From positions 230,448 through 281,688 of the forward strand of contig NW_019775393.1 of the NCBI RefSeq assembly GCF_001039355.2: DNA of 51,241 bases. The letters run 5' to 3'. This DNA is from Lingula anatina. Taxonomy: Eukaryota; Brachiopoda; Lingulata; Lingulida; Lingulidae. The notes under the pieces are model-generated. The model had not been told where the DNA came from. It saw only the letters and a program-made list of their open reading frames with translations, and did not search any database. The translations under genes and the position numbers were made by a program. Shown one piece after another: positions 32,130-43,235 of this stretch (its first letter is position 1; the number at the start of each line of letters is the position of its first letter).

Positions 32130-33006
32130 TGTGTGTGAGGTTCAGTCTTTGGCTACTTTTACAGAGAGTGACCTTCAAGATTCTTCAGAGCTTTCACCAG
32201 AAGATGTTATTAGATTTGGCGATAAGGTATTTGTTATAAGTGGAAGTATTTGCTTTTTGATGGCAAGATGTATGTACATACCGGTACAGATATAATTCCA
32301 TTCCCCTTCCTCCTCAAAAAAAAAAAAAAAAAAGAAAAAAAATTAGTCCTACATACTGGTAAAAATTTTACCACTTAGTCAAGAAGGATTTGTTGAGTCT
32401 ACTGTTTGATAACCCTCTTTGAAGTAACTTGCACAGATACTGAAACTCTGTTACTTTATCTGTTATAGCACAAGCTCCAGGCTTTGGAAGAAACTGTGAT
32501 TGGAAGGTGTCACAGTCAATGCCACAAAGAACAGACATTATTTGTCAACTGTATATGCAAGTCTGGACATGAGCCCAGCAGATCAGCAGGTCTTTTTAGA
32601 TCATATAGGTCATGAAAAAAACATCAACAGAGATAATTACCAATGTCCAATTGGACTCAGGGAGGTTAAAGTAATGGGCCGCATGTTGGGAGATCTTGAA
32701 AATGGTAATTGTGTTCATTTCATAATTACATGTTTACTTAAATAAGCTTAATTTCTTCATGACTATTTTAAACCTTTTTTTTTTTTTGTATTTGAAAATA
32801 TGTGTCATTTAATCCAAACAGATATTTCTATGCATTAGATATCCATGATCTGTTAAAGACAAGATGCAGTCACTAAAATGAGTAAACATTGATTTGTTTT
32901 TGTTCTCAGTACCAGAACCAGCAACGGATTTAACCACTATACAAACAGTTGAGGCAAGTGAAACTGAAACTAAAGAGATTGGTAAAAATGAAGAACTTCA
33001 GTCAGG
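32130..33006 (+). pseudogene. decayed spliced gene fragment, recombinase-like motif
   Basis: A piece at ~32130-32228 reads VCEVQSLATFTESDL...SPEDVIRFGD. A second at ~32481-32704 reads NATKNRHYLSTVYASLDM...FLDHIGHEKNINRDNYQCP. A third, 32911-33006, has perfect boundaries (ttctcag|TACCAG, TCAG|gtaata) and encodes VPEPATDLTT...ELQS in matching phase. The RH..ST and DHIGH...Y spacing is reminiscent of the C-terminal boxes of tyrosine recombinases, and similar sequences occur in uncharacterised invertebrate proteins. A one-base shift near 32500 (QALEETVIG against GVTVNATKN) and a TGA at 32497-32499 indicate decay. Function is not assigned. Confidence 0.45.
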
Positions 33007-33512
33007 TAATAACATGCATACCTTTACCAAATAATCATATTATTTGCAAAACATTTTTAGTGGTTAAAACATGATTCTTTTTTTTTCTTTAAACTGGAGG
33101 AGAAAATTAAAACTATGTTGCCACGAAAATGCAATTTTTGTGAACATTTGTATTGCTTTTGGCAGAAGTCGTGTAAACAATACCAGATGGACAAAAAACA
33201 TTGTGTACTTAAAGACAGTCTCAGCACGTTAAACCCTTAAAATAGCACGAAAATGAATTTTCCTGGAAAACTCACCAATTTCCCCATAACGACCAAGGTA
33301 TATCCTATCCAAAACCGTTCAGAAAATGAAGCTACCTAATACCGTTTTTAAGTTCCATTAAATAATAAAAGACGACTCGTCTTAAATACTCAGCTACCAC
33401 CTCACAGTACGGCTTCAGAACGCGCAATTTCTCGCTAAGTCTCGCGGTTTACTATGAATGAAGTACTACGGCTGAGACCCAGATGTTACTATTTGGCGCC
33501 AAAACAGCAAAC

Positions 33513-33683
33513 ATGGCTCAGACGCGCGTCAAGTCTGAAGAGGAGAGCGACAAATGGGGGCGAAAGAAAATAGCCACTCCTGTTCGAAAGATACGAAAGA
33601 AATTAGAGACAGACGAAGAAGCACTCAGACTGTGTATGTTGGGAGGGAGGTGGGGCGGTGGAGGACACTTAAAGCTGAGTTAG
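33513..33683 (+). CDS. hypothetical small ORF, possible first exon
   Basis: ATG 33513 in a fair context (AAACATGGCTC) opens a 56-codon frame, MAQTRVKSEEESDKWGRKK, rich in charged residues for about 40 residues and then Gly-rich. No family recognised. It lies in a locally GC-richer stretch and could be a first exon of something lost or unspotted, or chance. Confidence 0.2.
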   Translation: MAQTRVKSEEESDKWGRKKIATPVRKIRKKLETDEEALRLCMLGGRWGGGGHLKLS

Positions 33684-33826
33684 GACTCACATACGAGGCA
33701 ATGGCGAAACTACTCCTCGACACGCGAGTATGCGCTTCACAGGTCTCAAGTGTGTCTCATTATCATATTATCCTGTTCACAATAAAGGCAATATTTGTGC
33801 TCATACAAAGTTGGTTACGTGTATAA

Positions 33827-34205
33827 GAGCGTTTTTGGGCTTTACTTTTTCTGTTTTTGATCGGTACATGTACCGAAAAGATGGACAGGCAGCACTTACA
33901 TGTCTGACAAGTTTCGCTGTGTAGTCGTGACGTCTATCTCATTCTGACTGAAGCCTGCTGTGATTGGTCGTAAGCATGGGAAAATCGAGGTCGTGACCTT
34001 GAGCCGGAAGTACTTCTGGCTGTGCTCCGAAATCATGATAAATAGTTTTCGTTTTCTAATTCTTTATTCTAGTTGTCTTAACAGGACTTTTGTGACCCAG
34101 ACTTATTCATATAATAATAAACGATCTCCCAAAACACAAATCTGATCAAAGTTTTACATAGAACCTGCTTCTATACATTAATCTAACCCACTGAGTTGTC
34201 CTTTA
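33827..34205 (+). repeat. R2 repeat, copy b
   Basis: Starts GAGCGTTTTTGGGCTTTAC and ends CTGAGTTGTCCTTTA at the single N 34206. Very similar to 9635-10013. Confidence 0.75.
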
Positions 34206-34206
34206 N

Positions 34207-34576
34207 GAGCGTTTTGAGCTTTACGTTGTCTATTTTTGATCGGTACATGTACCGAAAAGATGGACAGGCGGCACTTACATGTCTGACAAGTTTCGCTGTG
34301 TAGTCGTGACGTCTATCTCATTCTGACTGAAGCCTGCTGTGATTGGTCGTAAGCGTGGGAAAATCGAGGTCGTGACCTTGAGCCGGAAATACTTCTGGCT
34401 GTGCTCCGAAATCATGATAAATAGTTTTCGTTTTCTAATTCTTTATTCTAGTTGTCTTAACAGGACTTTTGTGACCCAGACTTATTAATATAATAATAAA
34501 CAATCTCACAAAACACAAATCTGATCAAAGCTTTACATAGAACCTGCTTCTATACATTAATCTAACCCACTGAGAC
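34207..34576 (+). repeat. R2 repeat, copy c, head to tail with b
   Basis: Starts GAGCGTTTTGAGCTTTACG directly after the N at 34206 and ends CTGAGACTGTC at the R1/deaminase unit 3 boundary. The exact head-to-tail junction at an N suggests either a true tandem or an assembly join. Confidence 0.7.
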
Positions 34577-34750
34577 TGTCTTTAAGAGATTATTACAGAG
34601 TACAGCCATCACGTGATGTGATGGCAAACACAAATTCCAGATTAATTGCATTAACCACTGTTTTTGGTGGTACAATGGAATTTATTATATGTCTATGAGC
34701 TGTTTACAATGCATTTATAGTGAAATATGGATAACTTGCAAACAGTCGTT
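34577..34750 (+). mobile_element. R1 repeat copy at edge of deaminase unit 3
   Basis: TTTAAGAGATTATTACAGAG and the following GTGATGTGATGGCAAAC to TTGCAAACAGTCGTTATCCC match the copies at 3838 and 11931. The left half of the palindrome is missing here. Confidence 0.55.
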
Positions 34751-34867
34751 ATCCCTTTATTCACTAGTCCAAATTACAATGTGTTCCATGACACATTGTA
34801 ATATGATGAAATCATACTGGACTATGAGCATATTTATTAATCTTTTTAATTTTTGAAAAAAAAAATG

Positions 34868-35659
34868 TCAAACGTCCGCTTCCGGCTTCTTCTTTATAGG
34901 AAAAGTATGACTGACTGCCGCGTACGCTTCCTCGGCTAGTAGTTGTCTTGCCGGTAGATGTCGCTGATGTACAGGAAGATGAAGATTCTGGTATGTTGCA
35001 GCGTAATCAACGCTGAAGTGAGGCTTCACTGCCTCCAAGGTGGTACCATAGAATATTCGCTGAATTCTGGAGATAAAATAAGAAAAATAGCTAGGTGAGA
35101 CGTCATTGCCTACAAGTTGGTATCATAGAATATCCGCTGAATTCTGGAGATAAAACATGAGCAATAAGTAATTATATAAGTGTCAAGACAATATGAAGAA
35201 AAGAACACTTTTGGAGCTTTATAATTAAAGTATTAAATTATCAGTAACCGTGAGAAAACAGCTATACACACCCGGTCATAGCAATCAAGGCAGCACACAT
35301 GGCGCACGGCTCACAGCTGGTATAGATGTCACATCCGGTCAGGTCACGTGTCTTCAACTTCCTGCACGTGTTTCTGATGGCCACTACCTCGCCGTGAGCG
35401 GAGGGGTCATGGTCCACTATGATGTGGTTCCAACCTTCACCTGCAGAAAATATAAAGGTTATTTTGTTTTAACCCAGTCAGGGTTATCGCCTGTCTAATA
35501 TATATAGACACTCATATTCATGTATGATCTCCTGCCTTATATATAGGTCTATACCTACATGTATATAAGATTTCCTGCCTTATATATACCCAGTAGACAC
35601 TCACCTATGATCTCGCCGTCCTTCACAATCACTGCAGCAAAAGGCTCTCCGTCCCCCAA
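34868..35659 (-). pseudogene. GuaD-like deaminase, A-type copy 5, exon 1 truncated
   Basis: Exon 3 (35066-34868) and exon 2 (35440-35272) are full length with good splice sites and keep HGE and PCAMC; the C-terminus ends KKKPEADV. Exon 1 survives only from its donor at 35605 to about 35659 (EPFAAVIVKDGEIIG part). The first ~22 codons, including the ATG, and the upstream MITE region have been deleted up to a point matching about 13470 in unit 2. Unless a new start exists, the product is not made. Intron 2 lacks the LINE but has the exon 3 start duplication. Confidence 0.8.
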
Positions 35660-35804
35660 AATGATATTATGTTCAACATACTCCGCCTTTCTTAAGCTGT
35701 GCTAAGGACATGTACAGGTGAGTGTAGTCTCGGGTAATATACTTTTAACTAAAGCTTTCTTAAAAACATTATTTATTTTTGATACTTGTCTGTCCTATAG
35801 ATAT

Positions 35805-35995
35805 ATAATACATTCTGTTGTACAACAAAGCCGGCAGTTATAGCTATTATTCTGATATCTGAGCTTGTTTTTAGACCACGTGACCTCTTCTGATGGCTAC
35901 ACTCTGTTTAGATTTTATAACAAAACGACAAACCTTTAAGTATAAAAACAGGGTCTAACTTTGAATGTAAAAATGGATTCATTAACCATTATCCA
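35805..35995 (-). mobile_element. R1 repeat copy, reverse orientation, partial
   Basis: Matches 13780-13975, starting near TACAACAAAGCCGGCAG and ending AATGGATTCATTAACC. Confidence 0.6.
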
Positions 35996-36207
35996 TACAT
36001 GTATGTTCGCTCCATGTACGTGCAGGTGTAAGGAAAGGCAAATTTAAGTGGAACCATTACTTATTTATTTGATAGATTGATATTTTTTTAAAAAATTACA
36101 CTTTCAAGCTTCAACAGAAACCATATTGTGATGTTTTTTGCACATATGTATTTGCTGAATGTGTAATTATCAAATAATTGATATATGCGTCGTGTATAGC
36201 ATCGTGC

Positions 36208-36280
36208 GGGGATGTAGCTCAGTGGTAGAGCGCACGCTTTGCATGTGTGAGGCCCCCGGGTTCAATCCCCGGCATTTCCA
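36208..36280 (+). tRNA. tRNA-Ala (TGC), copy 3, slightly altered
   Basis: Same tRNA as 10344-10415 with anticodon TGC and intact A and B boxes. There is one extra C in the variable loop (AGGCCCCCGGG) and CATTTCC in the 3' acceptor strand, adding a second G-U pair. Probably still foldable; functional status uncertain. Confidence 0.8.
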
Positions 36281-36711
36281 ATCTTATTGTTTTGACAATT
36301 TTATTCAATATAATTGAACAGCCGACAAAATCCAGCTAGGATTCGGAAGTTAAGCCTCGGTTACAACCGGCCGTGCGAGCACTCACTGGCTGTTAACGTC
36401 CAAATTTTGTGCAGAATCTCACGTCCTCCGCAAGTCTTTACGACATATCGAGTTCGCAGACAGCCCGCAAGCACGTACGGAGAATGTTGGACATGTCCAA
36501 AAGATTCTACGAATAGCCTGCGAACAGCGAGACCGCAACCGTAACTTGCTCCCCTCGCACGGAGTGAGCATGAGAGACGCGAGTTGTGCAAGACGCGCGT
36601 CGCAAGCAATGAAGGAACAAGTGCCCTTTGCGTGTTGAGTAAGGCGCACGCACTCACAACTAACGAACAAAGTCTAGAGCACACCGGGAATGTGTCGAAC
36701 GTGCGTCACTC
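36281..36711. repeat. segmental duplication, right copy, first part
   Basis: Matches 14260-14690, including GGTTACAACCGGCCGT and AGATTCTACGAATAGCC. It breaks off at GTGCGTCACTC where the retroelement fragment begins. Minus-strand frames at 36361-36684 are shared by chance with the left copy and have no family match. Confidence 0.75.
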
Positions 36712-36719
36712 TTTTGGGG

Positions 36720-37740
36720 AAAAAAAAAAAAAAAAAAAAAACTCCTAAAACGCTTGATCATTAGCCATTTGTTTGAGAACCCCTAACTTTGATTGTAAGA
36801 AGTCCTGAAGTAGACCTAATGGATGTAATTGTGCTGAAACTGGCAACTTATTGAGAAATTCTGCCCAATCTTTTCTGAGCAAGGGTGAAAAAAATGAAAC
36901 AATGCGTGCCACGTCTTTACAAGAAACCATATGTACTTGATCTAACATCTCTAGCTGTTGAAATATGGAATCAATTTTTCTGATCAATTGCACTTGCTCT
37001 TGATAATTATCTTCAGATGACACTGGTTTTAACTGGCTTATCTCCTCTAAAGCATTGGACACGGCTAATGGGACATTGTCATAGTGTAGGCATAAAGCCT
37101 CCCACATCTTATCATAAGCATTTTCCGAACCTGCTGAGATGTTGGAAATTTCTACATAAGCTAGACCACTTTTACAAGAGTTTTTTTTAAATCCACAGCC
37201 AAGGCTATTTTATTTTGTACGGCTGGAATAACCATATTTTGCCAAATGTTTTTAAATTCTGGCCAGTCTCTTCTGTGTCCTGAGAATTTAGGGATTTCCC
37301 TTTTTTTCAGTTGAATGGGTGAGTCTGAATTTTGAGTTACATTTCGTTTGCTATGTTGCTTATACACATGGATTGTATTGAGGTATGTTTTTTTCACCTG
37401 TTCATCGTATTCATTAAGATCCATCTCAGCAACAACTGTGAATTCAGTATCTGCATCTGTTTCTTCACATAACACCCTGTAGTCGTTCGTTACTTCCAAA
37501 TAATCCAGATATCTTTTCTCTAGTCTTTCCACTGCATCCTTTACCTCAAGTCCAACATCAATGGCTTGTTCCAAGGCCTTTGCTCCCACAGTAACAGCTC
37601 TTTTAGCGTCACTTCGTTTCTTCTTTAACGTTTTCAAGTCCATGGTTATAATGTAAGTGAACTGCTTCTGGTAATCTTGATTGTTTGACCAAATTTATTG
37701 ACTGTTTTGGGTTATAAAAAAAAAAAAAAAAAAAAAAAAA
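36720..37740 (-). mobile_element. BEL/Pao-type retroelement gag fragment between A-runs
   Basis: Minus-strand coding from ATG 37643: an N-terminal charged coiled region, then the EIPKFSGHRRDWPEFKNIW-type motif of BEL/Pao gag (DUF1759-like) up to about 37161. After a shift in an A8 homopolymer near 37184, another frame continues to about 36745. No zinc knuckle, protease, reverse transcriptase or integrase is present, and no LTR is seen. The fragment lies between two oligo-A runs (36720-36741 and 37716-37740), each followed by CTCCT. Together with unmatched sequence to 38127 it interrupts the segmental duplication. Broken and non-autonomous. Confidence 0.7.
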
Positions 37741-38127
37741 CTCCTTATTGCACACGGTTAGCTTCATTCAAAATTGTTCATAGCAAATAGTCAATAGCCG
37801 ATAGCAGAAAGCCGAAAGCCGAAAGTCGAAAGCCGAAAGCCGGTCACTAAAAATAAAAAATAAAAATACAATATAATATGTTCTAAAGTATAATAAAATA
37901 ATGATTCTTATAGATTAAAACAAATACATTGTACACTTACATAAATTGTGGAGTATATATTTTAGAGAGTCATGTACTTCTGTCTATCTCCATCAAAATC
38001 AGTGGTGTGTGTGTCCTCTCAGTACTGTAGGTGTGGTCTTTTGTCTTCATGTGTCACATGACTGAGTGACCACATTTTACATCCTAGACTGAACAGTTTT
38101 GACAATATTTTGTTGATCCCAGAACAG
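37741..38127. other. inserted sequence with (GAAAGCC)n minisatellite
   Basis: Absent from the left duplicate. 37780-37842 holds short units of GAAAGCCG/AATAGTCG type in tandem. The rest is non-coding, with nothing recognised. Confidence 0.5.
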
Positions 38128-38345
38128 TCACCCCCACGTCTGGTGTATAACAGGCGTGCTCACGACGCACGCTCGTGTCTTTACAATGAACGTCGACGGT
38201 GTAACGTGTACAACAATTTTCAAAATTTTCAAATGTTTGCTCAATTTAGTTTCTAATATTCCTCCAAAAGGCAAAAGAAAGAGGTTTACAGAGTAGAAAA
38301 AAAGGGAGGGGGAAGAAGAAAGAAGAGGACAGGAAACAAAACTGA
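38128..38345. repeat. segmental duplication, right copy, second part
   Basis: Resumes the match to 14690-14904 (ACGTCTGGTGTATAACAGG, then GCACGCTCGTGTCTTTAC). The small basic ORF of the left copy has lost its ATG and gained a stop here. Confidence 0.7.
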
Positions 38346-39428
38346 TAGTCCCCCACCTGATATGCATAAAAGCGTTTAGAAAAGCTCTTTCCTTCAATAT
38401 GTGATGTGGCCAAACAATTTTCACGGTGCATTAAGATAAACAGTAAAAGAATATCCACAATAAATTCGGCAACCGAGAGGTGCGGCAACATATAGATAAT
38501 TGCGGTAGTATTTATGCCGAAACATCAAAATGAATAGCCCCGCCGTTCGAGCCTTTTAATCAGATTCAGATCAGATTAACCAATCAAAGCAACGGAAAGG
38601 GGGTCACGTCACCTTCCCACCAGGCCATGCCATGTAAACAAAGCAGCATGGTCGGCTGTAATGAAGAGTCTGAGGAGGGAGACGCGAAATCTTCGCCAAA
38701 TTCTCATCTTTCGTGTTGCATGCACATAGAAGAAGGTAGCTAATTAAGAGACTCTAGATACCATCACACGTGTTCGCTGGGAAANNNNNNNNNNNNNNNN
38801 NNNNNNNNNNNNNNNNNNNNNNNNNNNNNNNNNNNNNNNNNNNNNNNNNNNNNNNNNNNNNNNNNNNNNNNNNNNNNNNNNNNNNNNNNNNNNNNNNNNA
38901 TACTACATACCTTTTAACCGTGAATTCACGTCATCATTTAGCCAATTATATAAATACACCTAAAATACACGTATTCTCCAACTATTTAAATCTTTCTCTC
39001 GATATTGACATCGATTTTAAAAACCTAGGACTTATTTTTTTTATTGAAACAACGCATGGGAATCATCTATTAAATGTGCAAGCTTCGCATGGAAATTCAT
39101 TGTTTACATCGATGAGATGTAGGTCAAGTGATCCCGTGACCCCTTTCCGTTGCTTTGATTGGTTTAAAGGGTAGAACGGCAGCACTTGGAACTACTCGGA
39201 TGTCTCCGCACTCGACAGTCGAGGATTGCCGATTGGAACGGCAGGGCTATTCATTTTGATATTTCGGCATAAATACCATCGCAATTATCTATATGTTGGC
39301 GCATCCTACGGTTGCCGAATTTATTGTGGGTATTTTTTAACTGTTTATCTTCATGGCACCGTGAAAATTGTCTGGCCACTGGAGCTTTTCACACAATGAA
39401 ACGATAGACCAGTGTAGGTAAGGGACTA
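38346..39428. mobile_element. 1.1-kb fold-back DNA transposon, ~270-bp inverted ends
   Basis: Termini TAGTCCC...GGGACTA are flanked by TGA at 38343-38345 and 39429-39431; the uninterrupted paralogous site at about 14902 has a single TGA, giving a 3-bp target-site duplication. The inverted arms run to about 38611 and from about 39121 (e.g. AATTCGGCAACCG, ATATAGATAATTGCG, ATCAAAATGAATAGCCC on the left and their inverses on the right). The interior is non-coding as far as visible and contains the 115-base N gap. Non-autonomous; a 3-bp duplication fits PIF/Harbinger or CACTA-like families but does not decide between them. Confidence 0.8.
38785..38899. other. assembly gap (115 N)
   Basis: A run of Ns inside the fold-back element. 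An open frame crossing it is an artefact of the gap. Confidence 0.98.
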
Positions 39429-40440
39429 TGACGTATGCCGTACGTCACCACAAACGTGTGAGGCAAGAGTGAAGAAAAACTGACGCAAAAGGGCAATACT
39501 TTCGTCGTGCCTTGCATTCCCTTCGTAAGTGGTGAGTGTGTGCCACGTGTACAGGAAGCAAGACAAACTCAAGAAATGAGTACAATTTCCACGACCATCG
39601 CTCCTTGCAATTAGCGTCCCTATCTGAAAGGTGAGTGTAGTCTCGGATAATACACTTTTAGTGAGTTAATCTAAATGCGTTCTGAATTATTTATTTATTT
39701 GATAGATAGATTGCTTGCATAACTCTGTTTTACTGCTTTAATTCTCTTGATTTCCCAAAACAATTCACAGCCTAGGTGGACTTCATCCGGGAAACTGGGC
39801 TCAATGTCGTCTGCTTTTTATATGAAAATTATTTAAAAATGACAAAATTGCAAACTTCTCGACACAACAGTAGCAACGAAGAATAAAAAACGCTCTCATT
39901 TTGGATTCTAAGACGTTAAAAAAGCTCAAGTGCATTTTACTTAATGAAACTACATAACGTAATGGATCGTCATCACTGCGAAAGCGTGAGTTTAGTTCAT
40001 ATCAATTTTCTACCCTCCACCAGGGGGCTCTCAACAACAAGAGAAATCTCGGGGTGATAGGTAATGATTCTCGTTGTGGTAAATGTTATTGACAACTCGT
40101 TTTAAAACTATTGATGTGTTGATCCACAAAGTAGCAAACTGTGACAAGCTCGATTTCCTGGTAAAAACATTTCCGTCCGTCCAGTTTTTTCCTCCAAGTC
40201 AGAAACATTTCTATATTCTTAAAACTCCTTGGAGCCAAGATATAAAACATAAAGATAACAATGCAAATGAAATATGGTAATATATCTACAAATATTTCTT
40301 TGATCAATTCAACTGTTCACATTGCATCTGCAGTCATAGTGTAACTAATACGATGAAAGGCATTCAATCTCATAGGCTAAGACAAGTGCTGAAGGGGAGA
40401 TTAGAGGAGCAGAACTGTACCCATATGAGACAGATTGGAA
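39429..40440. repeat. segmental duplication, right copy, third part
   Basis: Matches 14905-15945 (e.g. GTACGTCACCACAAACGTGT, then CAAGTGCATTTTACTTAATG), with a deletion of about 40 bp near 39770. Conserved short frames (15576 and 40083) are part of the duplicate and not recognisable proteins. Confidence 0.75.
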
Positions 40441-41030
40441 TAAATCTCTGTAGAAGGAGAAGGGGGACAGTTGGCACCTCATAGACCTCTTTAACATGTA
40501 CAGCTGATTTCTTCTACTCACCTGCCCCTCCCCCCTCCACTTCTGTCTCACATTGTTTGGCTTAACGTCAATAACTTAAAAATACAAAATAATTTTAAAT
40601 ATTATAGGCATAGACATGTTTTATTGCCTCGTCTCCTTTGACATCTGGAGACATTACACTGCGTATTCTCACCCCCTCCTCCACAAACCTTGTTACCGAA
40701 TTTACCGAAAGATTGTTCTCAGAGAAATATTCGCGAGCAAAAGAGAGGTCAAAGGGGCCATTGGTACGAACTATAATTATATGAATTACCAGAGGCAAAC
40801 TTTTTTTAGTTTTTACCACAAATAAATTCAAGACTTGAACTGAACGCCAGGGGGCTTCCAATGGCTTTGGGCCTCTCGATTGCCGAGAAAATTCAGATCG
40901 TCTTTTACACGTTCCTGTGACAAGATTTCCAGGAAAATGGTTTTCTGATCTTACATCTGTTAACAATACCCTCATCATTTGGATACCTTAAAGTTTAAGT
41001 TTCCGTCAAAACTGAGAAAGGACAAATTAA
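40441..41030. other. non-coding stretch, no gene recognised
   Basis: A minus-strand frame at 40595-40978 (127 codons) begins with ATG but has no recognisable motif or homologue in the window. No repeat copy seen. Confidence 0.4.
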
Positions 41031-41034
41031 GGAT

Positions 41035-41420
41035 TTTTTGAGGTGTGATATCAATTGAATATGATTCGTATATTATAATCTAGAGGAAGACATTTAACAT
41101 TAATTAAATGCACTCTCTACCTGAGTTTTTCATGTAAGAGGGGAAAGACTACTTCTAGCAAATAACAGAGATCAGAATGAATGATGCATGGTTGTCACCG
41201 TCGAATTATCAGGGAAATTATGTCGACAACTTGAGAAGTATTTCAGGTGTGATATCAATTGAAAATAATTCTTATATTAAAAACAAGGGGCAGACATGGC
41301 AACATATCAAAGTTATTCCATTAAATGCACTCTCTACCTCTCTAGTTTTTCATGTCGTGGTGGGGGAAAGACTGTACTTTCTGGCAAATAACAGAGATCA
41401 GATTTCTCACATAGAAGCGT
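41035..41420 (+). pseudogene. tandemly duplicated decayed fragment, possibly MAM-domain-like
   Basis: Two head-to-tail pieces (41035-41175 and 41245-41410) share GTGTGATATCAATTGAA, AAATGCACTCTCTACCT and AGCAAATAACAGAGATCAG. The second has an open frame with GQTWQHIKV...LVFHVVVG...NRDQIS, whose spacing resembles the end of a MAM domain (W..V.L, VVFEGVRG, IAIDDIS). The first copy has stops and an indel. Assignment is tentative. Confidence 0.25.
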
Positions 41421-41429
41421 GGCAGATCT

Positions 41430-41446
41430 CTCTTTCTCTTTCTCTC

Positions 41447-41502
<56 letters not shown>
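41430..41502. repeat. CT/TG/GA compound microsatellite
   Basis: CTCTTTCTCTTTCTCTCTGTG, then TGTGTGTG and a long GA run ending at about 41502. Confidence 0.9.
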
Positions 41503-41503
<1 letters not shown>

Positions 41504-42100
41504 CGTGTACAGTGTATCACTGATATGTCAAGCACTCAGCTACTAAGACTTTGATATCGTCCTTGTAATTGACAACATCACTTGACTGGGATGTGTTCAT
41601 CAGGTGACAGCTTTAAAGTAGTATCGATAACTTATTAATATATATTTGCGTACGCATCAGTGGAACGGAAGGCGTTGTTTAGGTGCTGTGCCTTTCTGCT
41701 ATAAAAATGTTTTTTTTTTTTTTAAGTAGCCATTGCGCAATTCACACAGTGGTATCGGCCATAGCTCTCACATTTGGCACACGGCAAGTATTGTTTCCAT
41801 CTTCAGGTACAAATGTTTTGATAAGCAATAAAATACAAAAACACATGGAATATCTTTTTCTCTTAAAAATATATGTATTTTCAATAAACATCTTAGGTAC
41901 ATTAAATAGTGTTAAATAAAGCAAAATTAAATTAGTTTTACGTTTTATTTTGGACTAATGACATTCAACTGCATGTTCGCTGCAGAGCACTTCCTTTGAT
42001 TGACGGATACTCAAAATAACCACGATTTCTCAGGGTAACTGTAAAGCTAACACATGAAAAGGTAAAGTGAACAAGCTAGCTTTATAGTGCCCTGACATAG
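41503..42100 (+). repeat. TRIM upstream block relic with diverged downstream part
   Basis: ACTGATATGTCAAGCACTCAG...GATATCGTCCTTGTAATTGAC and a TATA-like region are followed not by a TRIM ORF but by GGAACGGAAGGCGTTGTTTAG and ~450 bp of non-coding DNA (AAGTAGCCATTGCGCAATTC, AATAAAATACAAAAACACATGG). The whole segment through 42384 is repeated at 50262-51150. Confidence 0.75.
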
Positions 42101-42384
42101 GCGGATAACAGAATATCACTTAAATTATGATCGTGAGGTTACACTAAAATAACGATAAAAAATGGAAATATGATCACGTGGCACACTATATATTCAATAT
42201 TTCAACATATCAATACAACGTGGGACCACAGAGAAATATGTTAAGCAGTGTCGACTCAAAAGGAATTGACAAAACACCCCCACATCCCAAACCCTCACAA
42301 ACACATGTACACAGACGTGCACAGTGTATGACTGATATGTCAAGCACTCAGTTAGTTTAAGCCCTAGACTTTGTTACCGTCCTN
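42100..42384 (+). repeat. ~290-bp tandem unit, copy a (TRIM distal upstream)
   Basis: CCTGACATAGGCGGATAACAG through the CACCCCCACA segment to ACTTTGTTACCGTCCT, cut off by the single N at 42384. Copy b follows immediately with the same start. Confidence 0.75.
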
Positions 42385-43203
42385 GTGCCCTGACATAGGC
42401 GGATAACAGAATATCACTTAAATTATGATCTTGAGGTTACACTAAAATAACGATAAAAAATGGAAATATGATCACGTGGCACACTATAGATTCAATATTT
42501 CAACATATCAATACAATGTGGGGCCACAGAGAAATATGTTAAGCAGTGTCGAGTCAAAAGGAATTGACAAAACACCCCCACACCCCAAACCCTCACAAAC
42601 ACATGCACACAGACGTGCACAGTGTATGACTGATATGTCAAGCACTCAGATAGTTCAGGCTCTAGACTTCGATAACGTCCTGGTTATTGACAACATCACC
42701 TGATTGTGGTGTGTTGATCGGTGACAACTTTAAAGCAGATCCTACTTAAGATAACCTACTAAACGATATATACACGTACACAACAACAATGGCAGTACGA
42801 GAGCGTGACGGTACCTGTGTGTTTGTGTGTGTGTGTGTGTCGGGGGGGGGGGTGCGTTGTACATGTACGACGGCTCGGTGTATAGATGCTAGGGGCTTTA
42901 ATCTTTATTTCGGCCCAGTTTAAAGTCCAAGCAGCCTTTCTAATGCCCTTAACACTTTGTTACTCTGTGTAAAAACAGGTTGCATTCAGTCAACTTCTCT
43001 CTATCTAATTGCTCATACACCGATTTAGAAAGTGCATTTTGGTGTGCAACAAGGATGCCCACGTCCCCGCTATTTGACAATGGGTCATGGTAAATGTACA
43101 GCCCAGACTCCTAAATGGAAGCATTCTAAAAATTGTAAGCTTCAACTACGATTTAACTCATTTCGTTACCTACAAAGCTAACACCAAGGAATATACGGTG
43201 TGT

Positions 43204-43235
<32 letters not shown>

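Noticed and set aside
38770-39174. 134-codon frame crossing the N gap
   Set aside because: Open only because Ns translate to X; lies in a non-coding fold-back element.
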